A stretch of 64,000 nucleotides of DNA from Paracidovorax citrulli. GTDB taxonomy: Bacteria; Pseudomonadota; Gammaproteobacteria; Burkholderiales; Burkholderiaceae_C. The notes under the pieces were generated by a model. It was not told the origin of the DNA. It ran no database searches and saw only the letters and a list, made by a program, of their open reading frames with translations. A program made the position numbers and the translations under genes. This document shows, one piece after another, positions 51,774 to 60,860 of the stretch; within the stretch, counting starts at the first letter, position 1, and each line of letters begins with the position of its first letter. Location: the NCBI RefSeq assembly GCF_900100305.1, contig NZ_FNEY01000011.1:28041-92040 (forward strand), given 5' to 3'.

Positions 51774-52520
51774 ATGCGACTCAATACCCTGACCCGCGCC
51801 GGCCTCGCCGCCCTCCTGCTCGCCTGTGCCGGAGCGCAGGCCCAGCCCGCCCCCCCGGCCCCCGGTGCCGTTCCGCCGCCCCCCGGTGCCGTTCCGCCGC
51901 CCCCCGTGGCAGGCCAGCCGCCCGGCCCGATCGGCCAGCCTGCCGCCGTGGAGCAGGCCTCGCACAGCGGCGCCGTGCAGCGCTGGCTGCTCAACCCCAA
52001 CGGCGAAGCCGACGGCCTGCTGCTGCAGGATGGCGCGCAGGTGGCCTTCCCGCCGCACCTGTCCGATACCCTGACATCCTGGCTGCGCCCCGGCGACGCC
52101 GTGGACGTGGCCGGCTGGCACTATTCCGGCGTGCCCGTGCTGCGCATCAGCGCGATCAGCTCGCAGGGCCGCACCGTCCAGGACACGCCCCCGTCCCCGG
52201 GCCAGATGCCTCCGCCCCCGCCGCAGCGCCCTGCCCTGGTCGAACTGCAGACCGACGGGCGCGTGGCTACCGTCCTGCTCAACACCCGCGGCGATGCCCA
52301 CGGCCTGCTGCTCGACAACGGCGTGATCGTCCGCTTCCCGCCCCATGTGGCCGCCTCCATCGGCAACCTGCTGCAGACCGGCGCCACCGTGTCGGCCCGC
52401 GGCTGGGGCACGCGCAACGCGCTGGGCACGGCGCTGGAAGCCACGCAGTTGGGCTCCTCCGCCAGCACGCTGCAGGAAGTGTTCCGCGGCCCGGCCGGCG
52501 GCCCTCCCCGCCGCCCCTGA
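51774..52520 (+). CDS. Secreted protein with two copies of an unnamed beta domain
   Basis: This 248-residue protein has a signal peptide (RLNTLTRAGLAALLLACAGAQAQ), a Pro-rich tandem segment (two exact copies of a 21-base unit near 51864-51905, GAVPPPP), then two copies of an unnamed domain. The first is GAVQRWLLNPNGEADGLLLQ...FPPHLSDTL; the second is GRVATVLLNTRGDAHGLLLD...FPPHVAASIG. The shared pattern, GxxxxxLLNxxGExxGLLLxxG then FPPH, resembles small OB-like folds. Two further copies of a similar pattern occur in the next gene. It follows the candidate sigma54 promoter. Confidence 0.75.
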   Translation: MRLNTLTRAGLAALLLACAGAQAQPAPPAPGAVPPPPGAVPPPPVAGQPPGPIGQPAAVEQASHSGAVQRWLLNPNGEADGLLLQDGAQVAFPPHLSDTLTSWLRPGDAVDVAGWHYSGVPVLRISAISSQGRTVQDTPPSPGQMPPPPPQRPALVELQTDGRVATVLLNTRGDAHGLLLDNGVIVRFPPHVAASIGNLLQTGATVSARGWGTRNALGTALEATQLGSSASTLQEVFRGPAGGPPRRP

Positions 52521-52555
52521 GCGGCCCTGGTTCGCCATCCTCCACAGGAGACCGC

Positions 52556-53110
52556 ATGTCCCAACCCCAGGAAACCGTGGAAGTCTGGTCCCTCGAGGGC
52601 CGCTTCCAGCATCTGCTCCACAGCCCGCGCGGCGAGGTGGAAGGCGTGCTCATCGACGTGGACGGCGTCACCGCGCAGTTCACCTTCGGCAAGCATGACG
52701 AGTGCGCCGTGCGCGCCGCCGAAGCGCTGAAGCCCGGACAGGCTCTCGTGCTCGAAGGCAGCGTGGCGCCGCCCCCGCGGCACGGCGAGGCCTCGCACGA
52801 GGTCTATGCCTTCGAGCGGCTGGTGTCGATCGACGGCGAGCCCGCCGCGCCCGAAGAGGCCGTGCGGCGCGCCGAAGGCCGCGTGGCGCGCATCCACCAC
52901 GCCCGCCATGGCGAGCCCAACGGCGTGGTGCTGGACACGGGCGACTTCATCCACCTGCGTCCCGACGGCTACGCGGCGCTGCAGCTGCAGCCCGGCGACG
53001 CGGTCGAGGCCGCCGGCCCCGCCCGCCCGCTGCGCGGCGCGCAGGGCCACGTGATCGAGGCCCGCACCGTCAACGGCAAGCCCCTTCCCGCCCAGCCCCA
53101 CCACGGGTGA
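52556..53110 (+). CDS. Cytosolic protein with two copies of the same unnamed domain
   Basis: This 184-residue protein has no signal peptide. It carries two domain copies: GRFQHLLHSPRGEVEGVLIDVDGVTAQFTFGKHD and GRVARIHHARHGEPNGVVLDTGDFIHLRPDGYAA. The pattern GRhxxhhxxxxGExxGhhhxxG matches the copies in the preceding secreted protein. ACAGGAG lies eight bases before the ATG. It is tandem with the secreted protein and the MFS transporter, four bases ahead. Function is unknown. Confidence 0.72.
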   Translation: MSQPQETVEVWSLEGRFQHLLHSPRGEVEGVLIDVDGVTAQFTFGKHDECAVRAAEALKPGQALVLEGSVAPPPRHGEASHEVYAFERLVSIDGEPAAPEEAVRRAEGRVARIHHARHGEPNGVVLDTGDFIHLRPDGYAALQLQPGDAVEAAGPARPLRGAQGHVIEARTVNGKPLPAQPHHG

Positions 53111-53114
53111 CACC

Positions 53115-54470
53115 ATGACCACCGCCGCGCACCCCGCCATCGCAGACACCGTGCCCTCCCCGCTGTTCGGAGGCCCGGCCCCCCAGGAAAAACGGCCTGC
53201 CGGCGCAAGCACGCCGGTGGCCGCCGGGGCCTCCCTCACGGCCCTGGCCTGGATGGCGTTCTTCATGGCGGACGTGCGCGACGGGCTCGGTCCGTTCCTC
53301 GCCACCTACCTGCAGACCCAGCGCATCGACCAGACCATGATCGGCATCGTGATGTCGGCCGGCGGCCTGGCCGGCATGCTGGCCACCCCCGTGGCCGGCG
53401 CCTGGGCGGACCGCATCCGCGCCAAGCGGATGCTGGTCGCGATCGCCGCGCTGGCCATCCTGGGCGCGAGCGCGGTCGCCTTCGGCACCCGGTCGCCGGG
53501 CATGCTGGTGCTGTCGCAGGTTCTCACCGGCGTGGCCGGCGCGCTGCTGGCCGCCGGCCTCGCCGCGCTCACGCTGGGCCTGGCCCGCCGCCAGGGCCTG
53601 CGCCACCAGACCGGCCGCAACGAGGCCTACAGCCATGCCGGCAACATCGTTTCCGCGCTGGGCGCGGCGGCTTTCGCGCACTGGCTGGGCGCGCCCTGGA
53701 TGCTGGTCGTCATGACGGCCATGGCCGTGGGCGCCCTGGCCTGCCTGATGGCCATCCGCGACCGCGACATCGACCAGGTGGCGGCCCGCGGCGGCGAGCC
53801 GGCCCCGGAGGCACGCACGGACGCGGCACCGGCTGCCGCATCCGCCGGCGCCCCGGCCGCCCCCGAGGGCTGGCGCGCCTTCCTGTCGCACCGCGCGCTC
53901 TGGCTTTTCGGGCTGGCCTGCGCGCTCTTCCACCTGGGCAACGCGGCCATGCTGCCGCTGCTCAACCAGCGGCTGGCGGCCACCGTGCCCGACTCCGCGC
54001 CGCTCCTGTGGACCGGCATCGCCATCGTCGTCGCCCAGCTCACCATGGTGCCGGTGGCGCTGTGGGTGTCGCGCAGCCGCCGCCTCGACCTGCAGGTATT
54101 CATCTACATCGCCATCCTGGCGCTGCCCGTGCGCGGCATCCTGGCCTGGGCCATTCCCGATGCCTGGGCCAACATTCCCGTGCAGATCCTCGACGGCCTC
54201 GCAGCCGGCGCCCTGGGCGTGGCCACTCCCCTGATGGTGGAGCGCTACGTGCGCGGCAGCGGCCGCTACAACACCGCCCTCGGGCTGGTCATGACACTGC
54301 AGGGCGTCGGTGCCTCGCTGAGTCCGGCCATCGCCAACAGCGTGGTGGGTGCGCAGGGGCATTTCGGGCTGGCCTTCGCCGTGCTCGCGGGCTGCGCGAT
54401 GCTGGCGCTGCCGGTCTTCTGGTTCGCGCAGCGGCAGGCCGAACGGCATCCCGCACCGCATCCCGCCTAG
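53115..54470 (+). CDS. MFS transporter
   Basis: This 451-residue protein has about 12 membrane helices with the first after about 40 residues ([24 protein letters not shown]), [29 protein letters not shown] as the loop 2-3 signature, a central cytosolic loop (roughly residues 215-255), and six more helices. It looks like a drug or metabolite exporter of the DHA1 or related group. It starts four bases after the preceding gene, so it is probably in the same transcript as the domain-repeat proteins. Confidence 0.92.
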   Translation: MTTAAHPAIADTVPSPLFGGPAPQEKRPAGASTPVAAGASLTALAWMAFFMADVRDGLGPFLATYLQTQRIDQTMIGIVMSAGGLAGMLATPVAGAWADRIRAKRMLVAIAALAILGASAVAFGTRSPGMLVLSQVLTGVAGALLAAGLAALTLGLARRQGLRHQTGRNEAYSHAGNIVSALGAAAFAHWLGAPWMLVVMTAMAVGALACLMAIRDRDIDQVAARGGEPAPEARTDAAPAAASAGAPAAPEGWRAFLSHRALWLFGLACALFHLGNAAMLPLLNQRLAATVPDSAPLLWTGIAIVVAQLTMVPVALWVSRSRRLDLQVFIYIAILALPVRGILAWAIPDAWANIPVQILDGLAAGALGVATPLMVERYVRGSGRYNTALGLVMTLQGVGASLSPAIANSVVGAQGHFGLAFAVLAGCAMLALPVFWFAQRQAERHPAPHPA

Positions 54471-54479
54471 GGGAAGCGG

Positions 54480-54644
54480 CTACCGCCAGCTGGGCACGCA
54501 GGTGCGCGTGGCCACCTGTGGCGGCATGACCGGAACGACCAGTACCGGGGCCCGGGACATGCCCCGCCAGTGTTCGGCGCTTCGAGCCAGGGCGGCGACG
54601 ACGCGCAGTTCATCGCGGCCCCAGCGCTCGATGATGCCAATCCC
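54480..54644 (-). pseudogene. Possible remnant of a universal-stress-protein C-terminus
   Basis: Minus-strand translation from 54644 reads [24 protein letters not shown] then APVLVV and a stop near 54480. The closing APVLVV is typical of Usp proteins, but the upstream GxxGxG core is missing and a stop codon precedes the segment. If real it is a decayed fragment. Weak evidence. Confidence 0.25.
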
Positions 54645-54676
54645 CTACACCAGTCCTCCAAGGGACCCGGCCCGGG

Positions 54677-54706
54677 TTGACTTGGTCGTTCCCGCCGTAT
54701 TACAAA
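54677..54706 (+). promoter_or_regulatory. Candidate sigma70 promoter of the chemoreceptor
   Basis: TTGACT (54677-54682) and TACAAA (54701-54706) are 18 bases apart in an AT-rich patch. The chemoreceptor ATG is about 100 bases downstream. Between the MFS stop and this site, no other gene is supported. Confidence 0.5.
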
Positions 54707-54807
54707 ATGTATCCTTCTTTGCCTTTGGTTCTGTTCCGCGTCCTGCATCGGCGCCACGCTTTGCCGGCCCTCCCGCTCCACAGATACCACCCACCATCCG
54801 CCAGCCC

Positions 54808-56274
54808 ATGGGCAAAGCGAAACGAGGCCGCGACCTCTCCCCCAGCGCGCAACAGGCCCTGCAGACCATAGCCTGCCGGGCGGATGCCCTTCTGCTGGCC
54901 ATCTGTGCCCTCGGCGCGATCGTCGCGCTATGGATCGGTTTCGTATATGGCCGGCCCGGTACCGCAGCGATCTGGGGTGGTGCCCTGATGGCGCTGGCCG
55001 CATGGGCCTACCTGGCGGTGCGCGGCAGCCTGCTGGGCCGGCTGGCGCTCGTGACCGCCGGCATCGGGCTGGTGGCCCTGCACATCCAGCTCAGCCTGGG
55101 CGCCACCGAGATGCATTTCGGCGTCTTCGTCTTCCTGGCCTTCGTGCTGGCCTACCGCGACTGGCGGCCCGTCGTCTTCGCGGCAGTGCTGATCGCCGTG
55201 CACCACATCGCGTTCGATCGCCTGCAGCTGGCCGGGGGCCCGGTGTACTGCCTTACCGAACCCGACTTCGGGCGCGTCCTGGTACACGCCGCGTTCGTGG
55301 TCGTGCAGACCGCGGTGGAGGTGGCCATCACCCTGCGCACCCGCGCCGATGCGATCGAATCGGCGGAACTCCAGTACCTGTGCCGCCCCCAGCAGGACGG
55401 CCAGCTGTCGCTGGACGTGCGCGGCGTGCCGGTGGACAGCGCCGCGGCCCGGGCCCTGCAGGCCGCGCTGCTGCGGCTCAACGGGGTGGTGACCGATGTC
55501 CACCAGGCCGCGGCGGGCCTGGCGGCGGCGGCGGGCGAGATCGCCACGGGCAACCGCGACCTCAGCCAGCGCACCGAACGCACCGCCTCCCACCTGCAGG
55601 ACGCAGCGGCATCGATGGGCCAGCTGGACGGCGCCGTGCAGCACAGCGTGCAGGAGGCGGTGGCCGCCCGCCGGCTGACGCAGGAAGCCACCCAGGTGGC
55701 GGAGCACTGCGGCGGCGTGGTGACCGAGGTCGTCGCCACCGTGCAGGACATCCACTCCAGCGCCGGACGCATTGCCGACATCGTGGGCGTGATCGATGGC
55801 ATCGCCTTCCAGACGAACATCCTGGCGCTGAACGCCGCGGTGGAGGCGGCCCGCGCCGGCGAACAGGGCCGGGGTTTCGCGGTGGTGGCGAGCGAGGTGC
55901 GCTCGCTGGCCGGACGCAGCGCCGAAGCCGCCCGCGAAGTCCGCGCGCTCATCGCCGCCTCCGTGCAGAAGGCCGAGCGCGGCAGCCGGCTGGCGACGGA
56001 TGCCGGCGAGCACATGCAGAACGTGGTGGACTGCGCACGCCGTGCCTCCGAGGTGGTGGGCGCCATCAGCACATCGGTCGAAGGGCAATCGGGCGAACTG
56101 GGCCGCGTCAACGCCTCGGTGACCGAACTCGATCACATGACCCAGCAGAACGCGGCGCTGGTCGAGCAGTCCTCGGCCGCGGCGGCCAGCCTGCTGGAGC
56201 AGGCCGGCCGGCTCAGGAGCGTGGTGGACGGCTTCCAGTTCCAGCCCGAACGCCTGCTCGCCGCAGCGCGCTGA
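54808..56274 (+). CDS. Methyl-accepting chemotaxis protein
   Basis: This 488-residue receptor has an N-terminal half with six hydrophobic segments and almost no periplasmic domain, so it senses via the membrane or cytoplasm. The C-terminal half is a signalling coiled coil with the hairpin tip [44 protein letters not shown]. The first ATG of the real gene is 54808 (MGKAKRGRD). It has no HAMP domain that I can recognise, and no che genes are beside it. Confidence 0.9.
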   Translation: MGKAKRGRDLSPSAQQALQTIACRADALLLAICALGAIVALWIGFVYGRPGTAAIWGGALMALAAWAYLAVRGSLLGRLALVTAGIGLVALHIQLSLGATEMHFGVFVFLAFVLAYRDWRPVVFAAVLIAVHHIAFDRLQLAGGPVYCLTEPDFGRVLVHAAFVVVQTAVEVAITLRTRADAIESAELQYLCRPQQDGQLSLDVRGVPVDSAAARALQAALLRLNGVVTDVHQAAAGLAAAAGEIATGNRDLSQRTERTASHLQDAAASMGQLDGAVQHSVQEAVAARRLTQEATQVAEHCGGVVTEVVATVQDIHSSAGRIADIVGVIDGIAFQTNILALNAAVEAARAGEQGRGFAVVASEVRSLAGRSAEAAREVRALIAASVQKAERGSRLATDAGEHMQNVVDCARRASEVVGAISTSVEGQSGELGRVNASVTELDHMTQQNAALVEQSSAAAASLLEQAGRLRSVVDGFQFQPERLLAAAR

Positions 56275-56324
56275 ATTCATGCCGGAGCCGGCGCCGAAGG
56301 CCCGGAGCCCCGGCCCGGCCCGGC

Positions 56325-56654
56325 TCACGCGCCTTCGAGCTGCAGGTACACCTTGCCCTGCTCGATCCGCACGGGGTAGGTGCGCAGGCCCCGCGTGAGC
56401 GGCGCGCACAGCGCGCTGCCGTCCCGCACGTCGAAGCGGCCCTGGTGCAGCGGGCATTCGATCTCGTGCCCCTCCAGGAAGCCGTCGCACAGCCGCGCGT
56501 TGCCGTGGGTGCAGAGGTTGTCGGTGGCGAACACCTCGCCTTCCACCGAATAGAGCGCCACGTCGCGCCCGCCGACGGTCACGCCGATCACGTCGTCTTC
56601 CGGCACGTCGCCCAGTTCGGCGGCTTCGGTCCATCCGGTATCGATAGCGGTCAT
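56325..56654 (-). CDS. nagAb: Rieske-type ferredoxin of the aromatic hydroxylase (NagAb-like)
   Basis: This 109-residue protein carries a Rieske cluster with Cys48/His50 (CTHGNARL) and Cys67/His70 (CPLHQGRF). It passes electrons from the reductase to the oxygenase. The start is ATG 56654, 11 bases after the beta-subunit stop at 56666 on the same strand. Gene order reductase-alpha-beta-ferredoxin matches the nagAa-G-H-Ab order of salicylate 5-hydroxylase; the substrate here is inferred. Confidence 0.9.
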   Translation of the reverse strand: MTAIDTGWTEAAELGDVPEDDVIGVTVGGRDVALYSVEGEVFATDNLCTHGNARLCDGFLEGHEIECPLHQGRFDVRDGSALCAPLTRGLRTYPVRIEQGKVYLQLEGA

Positions 56655-56665
56655 GGAATGTCTCC

Positions 56666-57154
56666 TCAGATGGGGTAGATGATGGAGTTCGGGATCATTT
56701 CGCTGTCGTAGATGCATTCCTTGCGGGCGAAGCGCAGCCCCTGGGGCGTGCGCACCACCACGTCGAGGTAGCGGCCCACGTTGAACACCGCGGAAGGCTC
56801 CGACAGCTTGGTGCGGAACACGGCGTAGTTCGCCTCGCACTCCCAGCGGCCCTCGCCGGCCGCGCGCACGCGCGGCGCGCCGATCACGTGGCGCTGGTAG
56901 TACGGATCGTGGAACAGCGTCTCGCGGATGCCATAGACGCGGTCCTTCAGCATGCCCTGGCTGTCGAACGAGAGCGTGGCCAGCGGCAGGCCGCGCTCGT
57001 GGTTCTCGCGCGGCTGCAGGCGATAGACGCAGTCTTCGGTGAAGAAGCCCGGCCAGCGGTCCCAGTCGGCGGCGTCCAGCGCCGAGGCATAGTCGGCATA
57101 GAGCTGCTGCAGCGCGAACCAGTCGGCGAAGTCGATGGGTGTCTTCATGCTCAT
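56666..57154 (-). CDS. nagH: Aromatic-ring hydroxylase small (beta) subunit, NagH-like
   Basis: This 162-residue protein belongs to the ring-hydroxylating dioxygenase beta family (SnoaL-like fold). It contains [28 protein letters not shown] and [13 protein letters not shown]-like segments typical of anthranilate/salicylate types. It starts four bases after the alpha-subunit stop and presumably forms the alpha3beta3 complex. Two adjacent ATGs (57154 and 57148) are possible starts. Confidence 0.9.
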   Translation of the reverse strand: MSMKTPIDFADWFALQQLYADYASALDAADWDRWPGFFTEDCVYRLQPRENHERGLPLATLSFDSQGMLKDRVYGIRETLFHDPYYQRHVIGAPRVRAAGEGRWECEANYAVFRTKLSEPSAVFNVGRYLDVVVRTPQGLRFARKECIYDSEMIPNSIIYPI

Positions 57155-57158
57155 GGCC

Positions 57159-58424
57159 TCAGTCCTCCTTCTCCATCACGCCGCGCCAGTATTCGTACAT
57201 GCCGCGGATCAGCGTCTCGGTCACCATGTGGTCGGTGTCGCCCACTTCGTGGCCGCCCAGTTCCACCAGCGCGCGGTGGAAGGGCTTCTGCTCGAAGCCC
57301 TGCTGCGAGAACTCGATCACCTCGCCGTCGTCGGCCGACACGAAGCCCGCCGGCCCGAACAGGTTGGACTGGCGCAGGCGGCGCTCGGTCATCTCGTCGG
57401 TGTCGTCCTCGTAGCCGAAATGCGTCCACACGAAATCGAAGGCATCGTGGCCCACGGGCTGGATGTGGCGCGTGGAGACGCTGTTGACCTGCTGCTGCAG
57501 GATCACGCTCGGGAACAGCGTGGTCATCACCGCCGTGGGGCCGCCCCACCAGGGCTCGGGCACGATGTCGAGAAAGCGCGGGTCTTCCAGCTGCATGCCG
57601 GCCTTGAAGCTGGAAACGTTCGACACGTCCGACTGCTTCTTGGCCTCGCCGCGCGTGGACACCATGGCCGCATGGCGGTGGCGCGCATCCATCTTCAATT
57701 CCGACTTGTTGTCCGCCCGCCAGAGGCCGAAGGTGACGAACCAGGTGTGCAGCAGGCCGGGGTGGTACGGGTCCTTGATGTTCTCCTGCATCAGCTTCCA
57801 GTTGCCCGGAATGCGCTGGCGGTTGTAGCCGAGGATCTTGAGCTTGCGGCCGTTGAACATGCGGTCGAAATAGCCCAGGATCACCGGGCCCATGAAGTCC
57901 TCCAGCGATTCCACGCCGTGGTCGAAAGAGGCGAACACCACCCCGCCGCGCACGGCCACCTTGAGCCGCGTGAGGCTGTGCTCCTCGAGCTTGAAATCCG
58001 CCGGCATGCCGCCATGCACCTTGCCGTCCTGCTTCACTCCGCGCCGGAACGGCACGCCCTGCAGCGCGCCATCGAGCCTGTAGCTCCACTGGTGGTAGGG
58101 GCAGACGAACTCCTTGCGGTTGCCGTGCCGCTCGCGGCAAAACCGCATGCCGCGGTGCGCGCAGACGTTCTCCACCACGTGCAACTGCATGTCCTCGCCG
58201 CGCACCAGGATCACCGAGCGCTCGCCGATCGCCGTGCGCTTGAAGTCGCCGGGGTTGGGCACTTCGGCCTCCAGCCCCACGTAGCACCAGTGGCCGCGGT
58301 AGAAAAATCGTTCCAGCTCGCGGCGGTAGATCTCTTCGCTGGTGTAGGCCGCGAACGGCACGCGATGGGTGCCGGGGCTCTCCCAGACGGGCTGCAATGG
58401 GAAGACGGGGTGGGGCGTGCTCAT
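57159..58424 (-). CDS. nagG: Aromatic-ring hydroxylase large (alpha) subunit, NagG-like
   Basis: This 421-residue Rieske oxygenase has Rieske ligands Cys88/His90 and Cys108/His111 (CAHRGMRFC...CPYHQWSY) and mononuclear-iron ligands around Asp218, His221 and His226 (DPYHPGLLHT). Length and order match salicylate 5-hydroxylase NagG (salicylate to gentisate). A related activity on another hydroxybenzoate or aniline is possible. No gentisate dioxygenase is in the window. The start is ATG 58424. Confidence 0.9.
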   Translation of the reverse strand: MSTPHPVFPLQPVWESPGTHRVPFAAYTSEEIYRRELERFFYRGHWCYVGLEAEVPNPGDFKRTAIGERSVILVRGEDMQLHVVENVCAHRGMRFCRERHGNRKEFVCPYHQWSYRLDGALQGVPFRRGVKQDGKVHGGMPADFKLEEHSLTRLKVAVRGGVVFASFDHGVESLEDFMGPVILGYFDRMFNGRKLKILGYNRQRIPGNWKLMQENIKDPYHPGLLHTWFVTFGLWRADNKSELKMDARHRHAAMVSTRGEAKKQSDVSNVSSFKAGMQLEDPRFLDIVPEPWWGGPTAVMTTLFPSVILQQQVNSVSTRHIQPVGHDAFDFVWTHFGYEDDTDEMTERRLRQSNLFGPAGFVSADDGEVIEFSQQGFEQKPFHRALVELGGHEVGDTDHMVTETLIRGMYEYWRGVMEKED

Positions 58425-58446
58425 GTCGTTGGCTCCTCGGGATGTG

Positions 58447-59442
58447 TCAGGGCGTACTGGCGTAGAAAGCGTCCGCATAGAGATGCTCGGGCGCGATGCC
58501 GCGCTGGCGCGCCAGCAGCGACACCGCCTCCACCATCGGCGGCGATCCGCACAGGTAGGCGCGCCAGCCTTCCAGCGAGGGCCAGTCCTGCGCGATCGCA
58601 TCGGTGACGAGGCCCGTGCGCTGGCCCGGCGCCGCATCGGCCGCGGCCACCACGGCATGCACCTGCAACCGCGGATGGCGCTGCTGCAGGTCGGCCAGCC
58701 ACTGCAGGCCATAGACGTCGCGCGCAGACCGCGCACCGGCATAGACGTGGATCGGATTGGGCATGCCGGCCTCCAGCGCGCCGCGCACGATGGAGAGGAT
58801 CGGCGCCAGCCCCGTGCCGCCCGCCACGCAGAGCATCGGCCCCTCGTACTTGCGGCGCAGGTAGGCCGAACCCAGCGGCCCGCTCACGCGCACCGCATCG
58901 CCCACCGCCAGCACGCTCGCGACGTGCGTCGAAACGAGCCCGCCTTCGACCAACCGCACATGGAATTCGAGTTCGCCGTCATGCGGCAGCCCGGCCATCG
59001 AATAGGGCCGCGCCAGGCCCGGCCCGAACTGCAGCTGCGCGTACTGCCCCGGCGAGAAATCCAGCGGCTTGGCCGGCTTCAGACGCAGGCGGCGGATGTC
59101 GTGCGTGAGCGTTTCCACGGCCGTCACCGTGGCCTTGAGCGTGCGGGCGGTGTGCACCACCACCTCGTCGGGCTCGGGGATCTCGATGGTGCAGGACTCG
59201 CTCAGCACCGTCTGGCAGGCCATCACGTACTGCGCCCCGCCATCGCCGCCCAGCGGCGGCATGCGCAGCGCCTGGCCGGAATCCAGCACCTCGCCCGCGA
59301 TGACCTTGCAGCGGCAGGTGCCGCACCGGCCCGCCATGCAGCTGTACGAAACGGGGATCTGGTGGGCGCGCAGCACTTCCAGCAGGTTGGCGCCGGGCGC
59401 CACGGGCAACACGCGGCCCAGCGGCTCGATATGCAACTCCAT
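58447..59442 (-). CDS. nagAa: Ferredoxin reductase of the aromatic hydroxylase (NagAa-like)
   Basis: This 331-residue protein has an N-terminal plant-type [2Fe-2S] domain with Cys35, Cys40, Cys43 and Cys76 (CMAGRCGTC), followed by FAD-binding (RPYSMAGLP) and NAD-binding ([15 protein letters not shown]) domains. It is the first gene of the operon, divergent from the NagR-like regulator. I chose the ATG at 59442. Transfers electrons from NADH to the Rieske ferredoxin. Confidence 0.92.
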   Translation of the reverse strand: MELHIEPLGRVLPVAPGANLLEVLRAHQIPVSYSCMAGRCGTCRCKVIAGEVLDSGQALRMPPLGGDGGAQYVMACQTVLSESCTIEIPEPDEVVVHTARTLKATVTAVETLTHDIRRLRLKPAKPLDFSPGQYAQLQFGPGLARPYSMAGLPHDGELEFHVRLVEGGLVSTHVASVLAVGDAVRVSGPLGSAYLRRKYEGPMLCVAGGTGLAPILSIVRGALEAGMPNPIHVYAGARSARDVYGLQWLADLQQRHPRLQVHAVVAAADAAPGQRTGLVTDAIAQDWPSLEGWRAYLCGSPPMVEAVSLLARQRGIAPEHLYADAFYASTP

Positions 59443-59508
59443 CGGGGACTGTCTCCAGGTTTTCGTTATGGCCCCGATCATTCCCGCGATTGTTTCATCA
59501 GCCAATAG

Positions 59509-59543
59509 AATGGCATGAATACTCAGCATTAATGGCTTGAATA
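59509..59543. promoter_or_regulatory. Tandem direct repeats, candidate NagR-like operator
   Basis: AATGGCATGAATA (59509-59521) and AATGGCTTGAATA (59531-59543) differ at one base and are 22 bases apart, two helical turns, so they face the same side of DNA. They lie between the divergent regulator and reductase genes, near both start sites. Confidence 0.6.
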
Positions 59544-59553
59544 AAGGTTCGTC

Positions 59554-60464
59554 ATGGAACTGGAAGACATCGACCTCAACCTGCTGGTGGTCTTCCAGCA
59601 ACTGCTGGTCACGCGCAAGGTATCGCAGGCGGCCGAGAACCTGGGCCTGACGCAGCCGGCCGTGAGCAATGCCCTCGCGCGGCTGCGGCGCCTGCTGGGC
59701 GACGAACTGTTCCTGCGCACGGCCCATGGCATGCAGCCCACGCCCTACGCCGACCAGCTCGCGGAATCCGTGTCGTACGCGCTCGCGATGATCCACGGCG
59801 CCCTGAACCACAAGCTGGGGTTCGACCCCGCCACCAGCCGGCGCGTGTTCAAGGTGGGCATGACGGACATCGGCGAGATCTACTTCCTGCCCCGCCTGCT
59901 GGAGCGCCTGGCCCAGGTGGCGCCCGGCGTGCGCCTGGCCACCGTGCGCAATTCAGCGACGGATCTGAAGGACGCCATGGAAGCCGGCAAGATCGACCTC
60001 GCCGTCGGCCTGCTGCCGCAATTGAAGGCCGGCTTCTTCCAGCGCCGGCTGTTCCGCCAGCCCTACGTGTGCCTCTTCCGCCAGGGCCACCCGCTGCACA
60101 GGCGCCGCCGCATCGGGCTGGAGGATTTCGCGAAGGCGCAGCACGTGGTGGTCGTGTCCGAAGGCACGGGCCACGGCAAGGTGGACGAACTGCTCGAGCG
60201 CATGGGCGTGGCCCGCGACGTGCGCCTCACCGTGCCGCACTTCGTCGCCATCGGCCACATCCTCCAGGCCACCCGGATGATCGCCACCGTGCCCGAGAAG
60301 ATGGCCCAGAGCATGGCCGGGCCCTTCGGCCTGGCGTATGCGCCCCACCCCGTCAAATTGCCGCAGGTGGCGATCAATCTGTTCTGGCACACGAAGTACC
60401 ACCGGGATCCGGGGAACCAGTGGTTGCGGGGGTGGTGGTGGAGATGTTTGCGGAGGGGGAGTGA
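59554..60464 (+). CDS. NagR/NahR-like LysR regulator with a late frameshift
   Basis: This LysR regulator opens [43 protein letters not shown] and has the [12 protein letters not shown] motif near its end, as NagR/NahR do. After WLRG (60427-60432, a run of five G) the frame as written runs on for about 140 residues; inserting one base in the G run instead gives [10 protein letters not shown] and a stop at 60464, the expected family end. I give the coordinates of the corrected frame. The cause could be sequencing error, a real mutation or phase variation. Divergent from the Rieske operon. Confidence 0.85.
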
Positions 60465-60836
60465 GGGGGCACGGCGGCCCCGTCGTTCGGCCTTCGGAAT
60501 TCGGGATTTGGAAGCTATTGCGGCGCTACTTTTTCCATCAAGCACGGGGCACGTAGCAATGTCGCCTATAGGCTGGTTGCGGTCGTTCATTTTTGAATAC
60601 GGACGATCGCTGTCTCTGAAACCTGCCAGACGTGATTCAAAGGCTCCGTGGTCCGCAGTGCGCCAGTCACTGTCGATCGCCTTGGGGACCTGCCCGGCGG
60701 CAGTGCGGCGTAACGGGCTACTGCAAGTCTGTCGCATTGCTGTCACAAGCACGAAGTCGGTCGGGTCGAGACGATTGCCACTAGCTTGGGGGCATTCTCT
60801 CGAGACGCCGTCCTCTTACCCATTGACCAGACCAGG
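60465..60836. other. Intergenic region with no supported gene
   Basis: About 370 bases between the regulator and the convergent Res gene. It has a slightly lower GC content and several stretches recalled from a widespread degenerate repeat family (GGTTGCGGTCGTTC type), but I see no RNA gene, terminator or promoter I can support. Confidence 0.45.
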
Positions 60837-60860
60837 GCAGACGGTCAGTTGACCGTCTGC
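60837..60860. repeat. Perfect inverted repeat spanning the Res stop codon
   Basis: GCAGACGGTCA (60837-60847) and TGACCGTCTGC (60850-60860) are perfect 11-base inverted copies with two bases between. The Res stop codon (60845-60847) lies inside the left arm. It may fold as a 3-prime end structure; no T tract follows on either strand. Confidence 0.7.

Noticed and set aside
54349-54807. An upstream extension of the chemoreceptor by about 150 codons
   Set aside because: It overlaps the MFS gene and the promoter region; the family start is at 54808.
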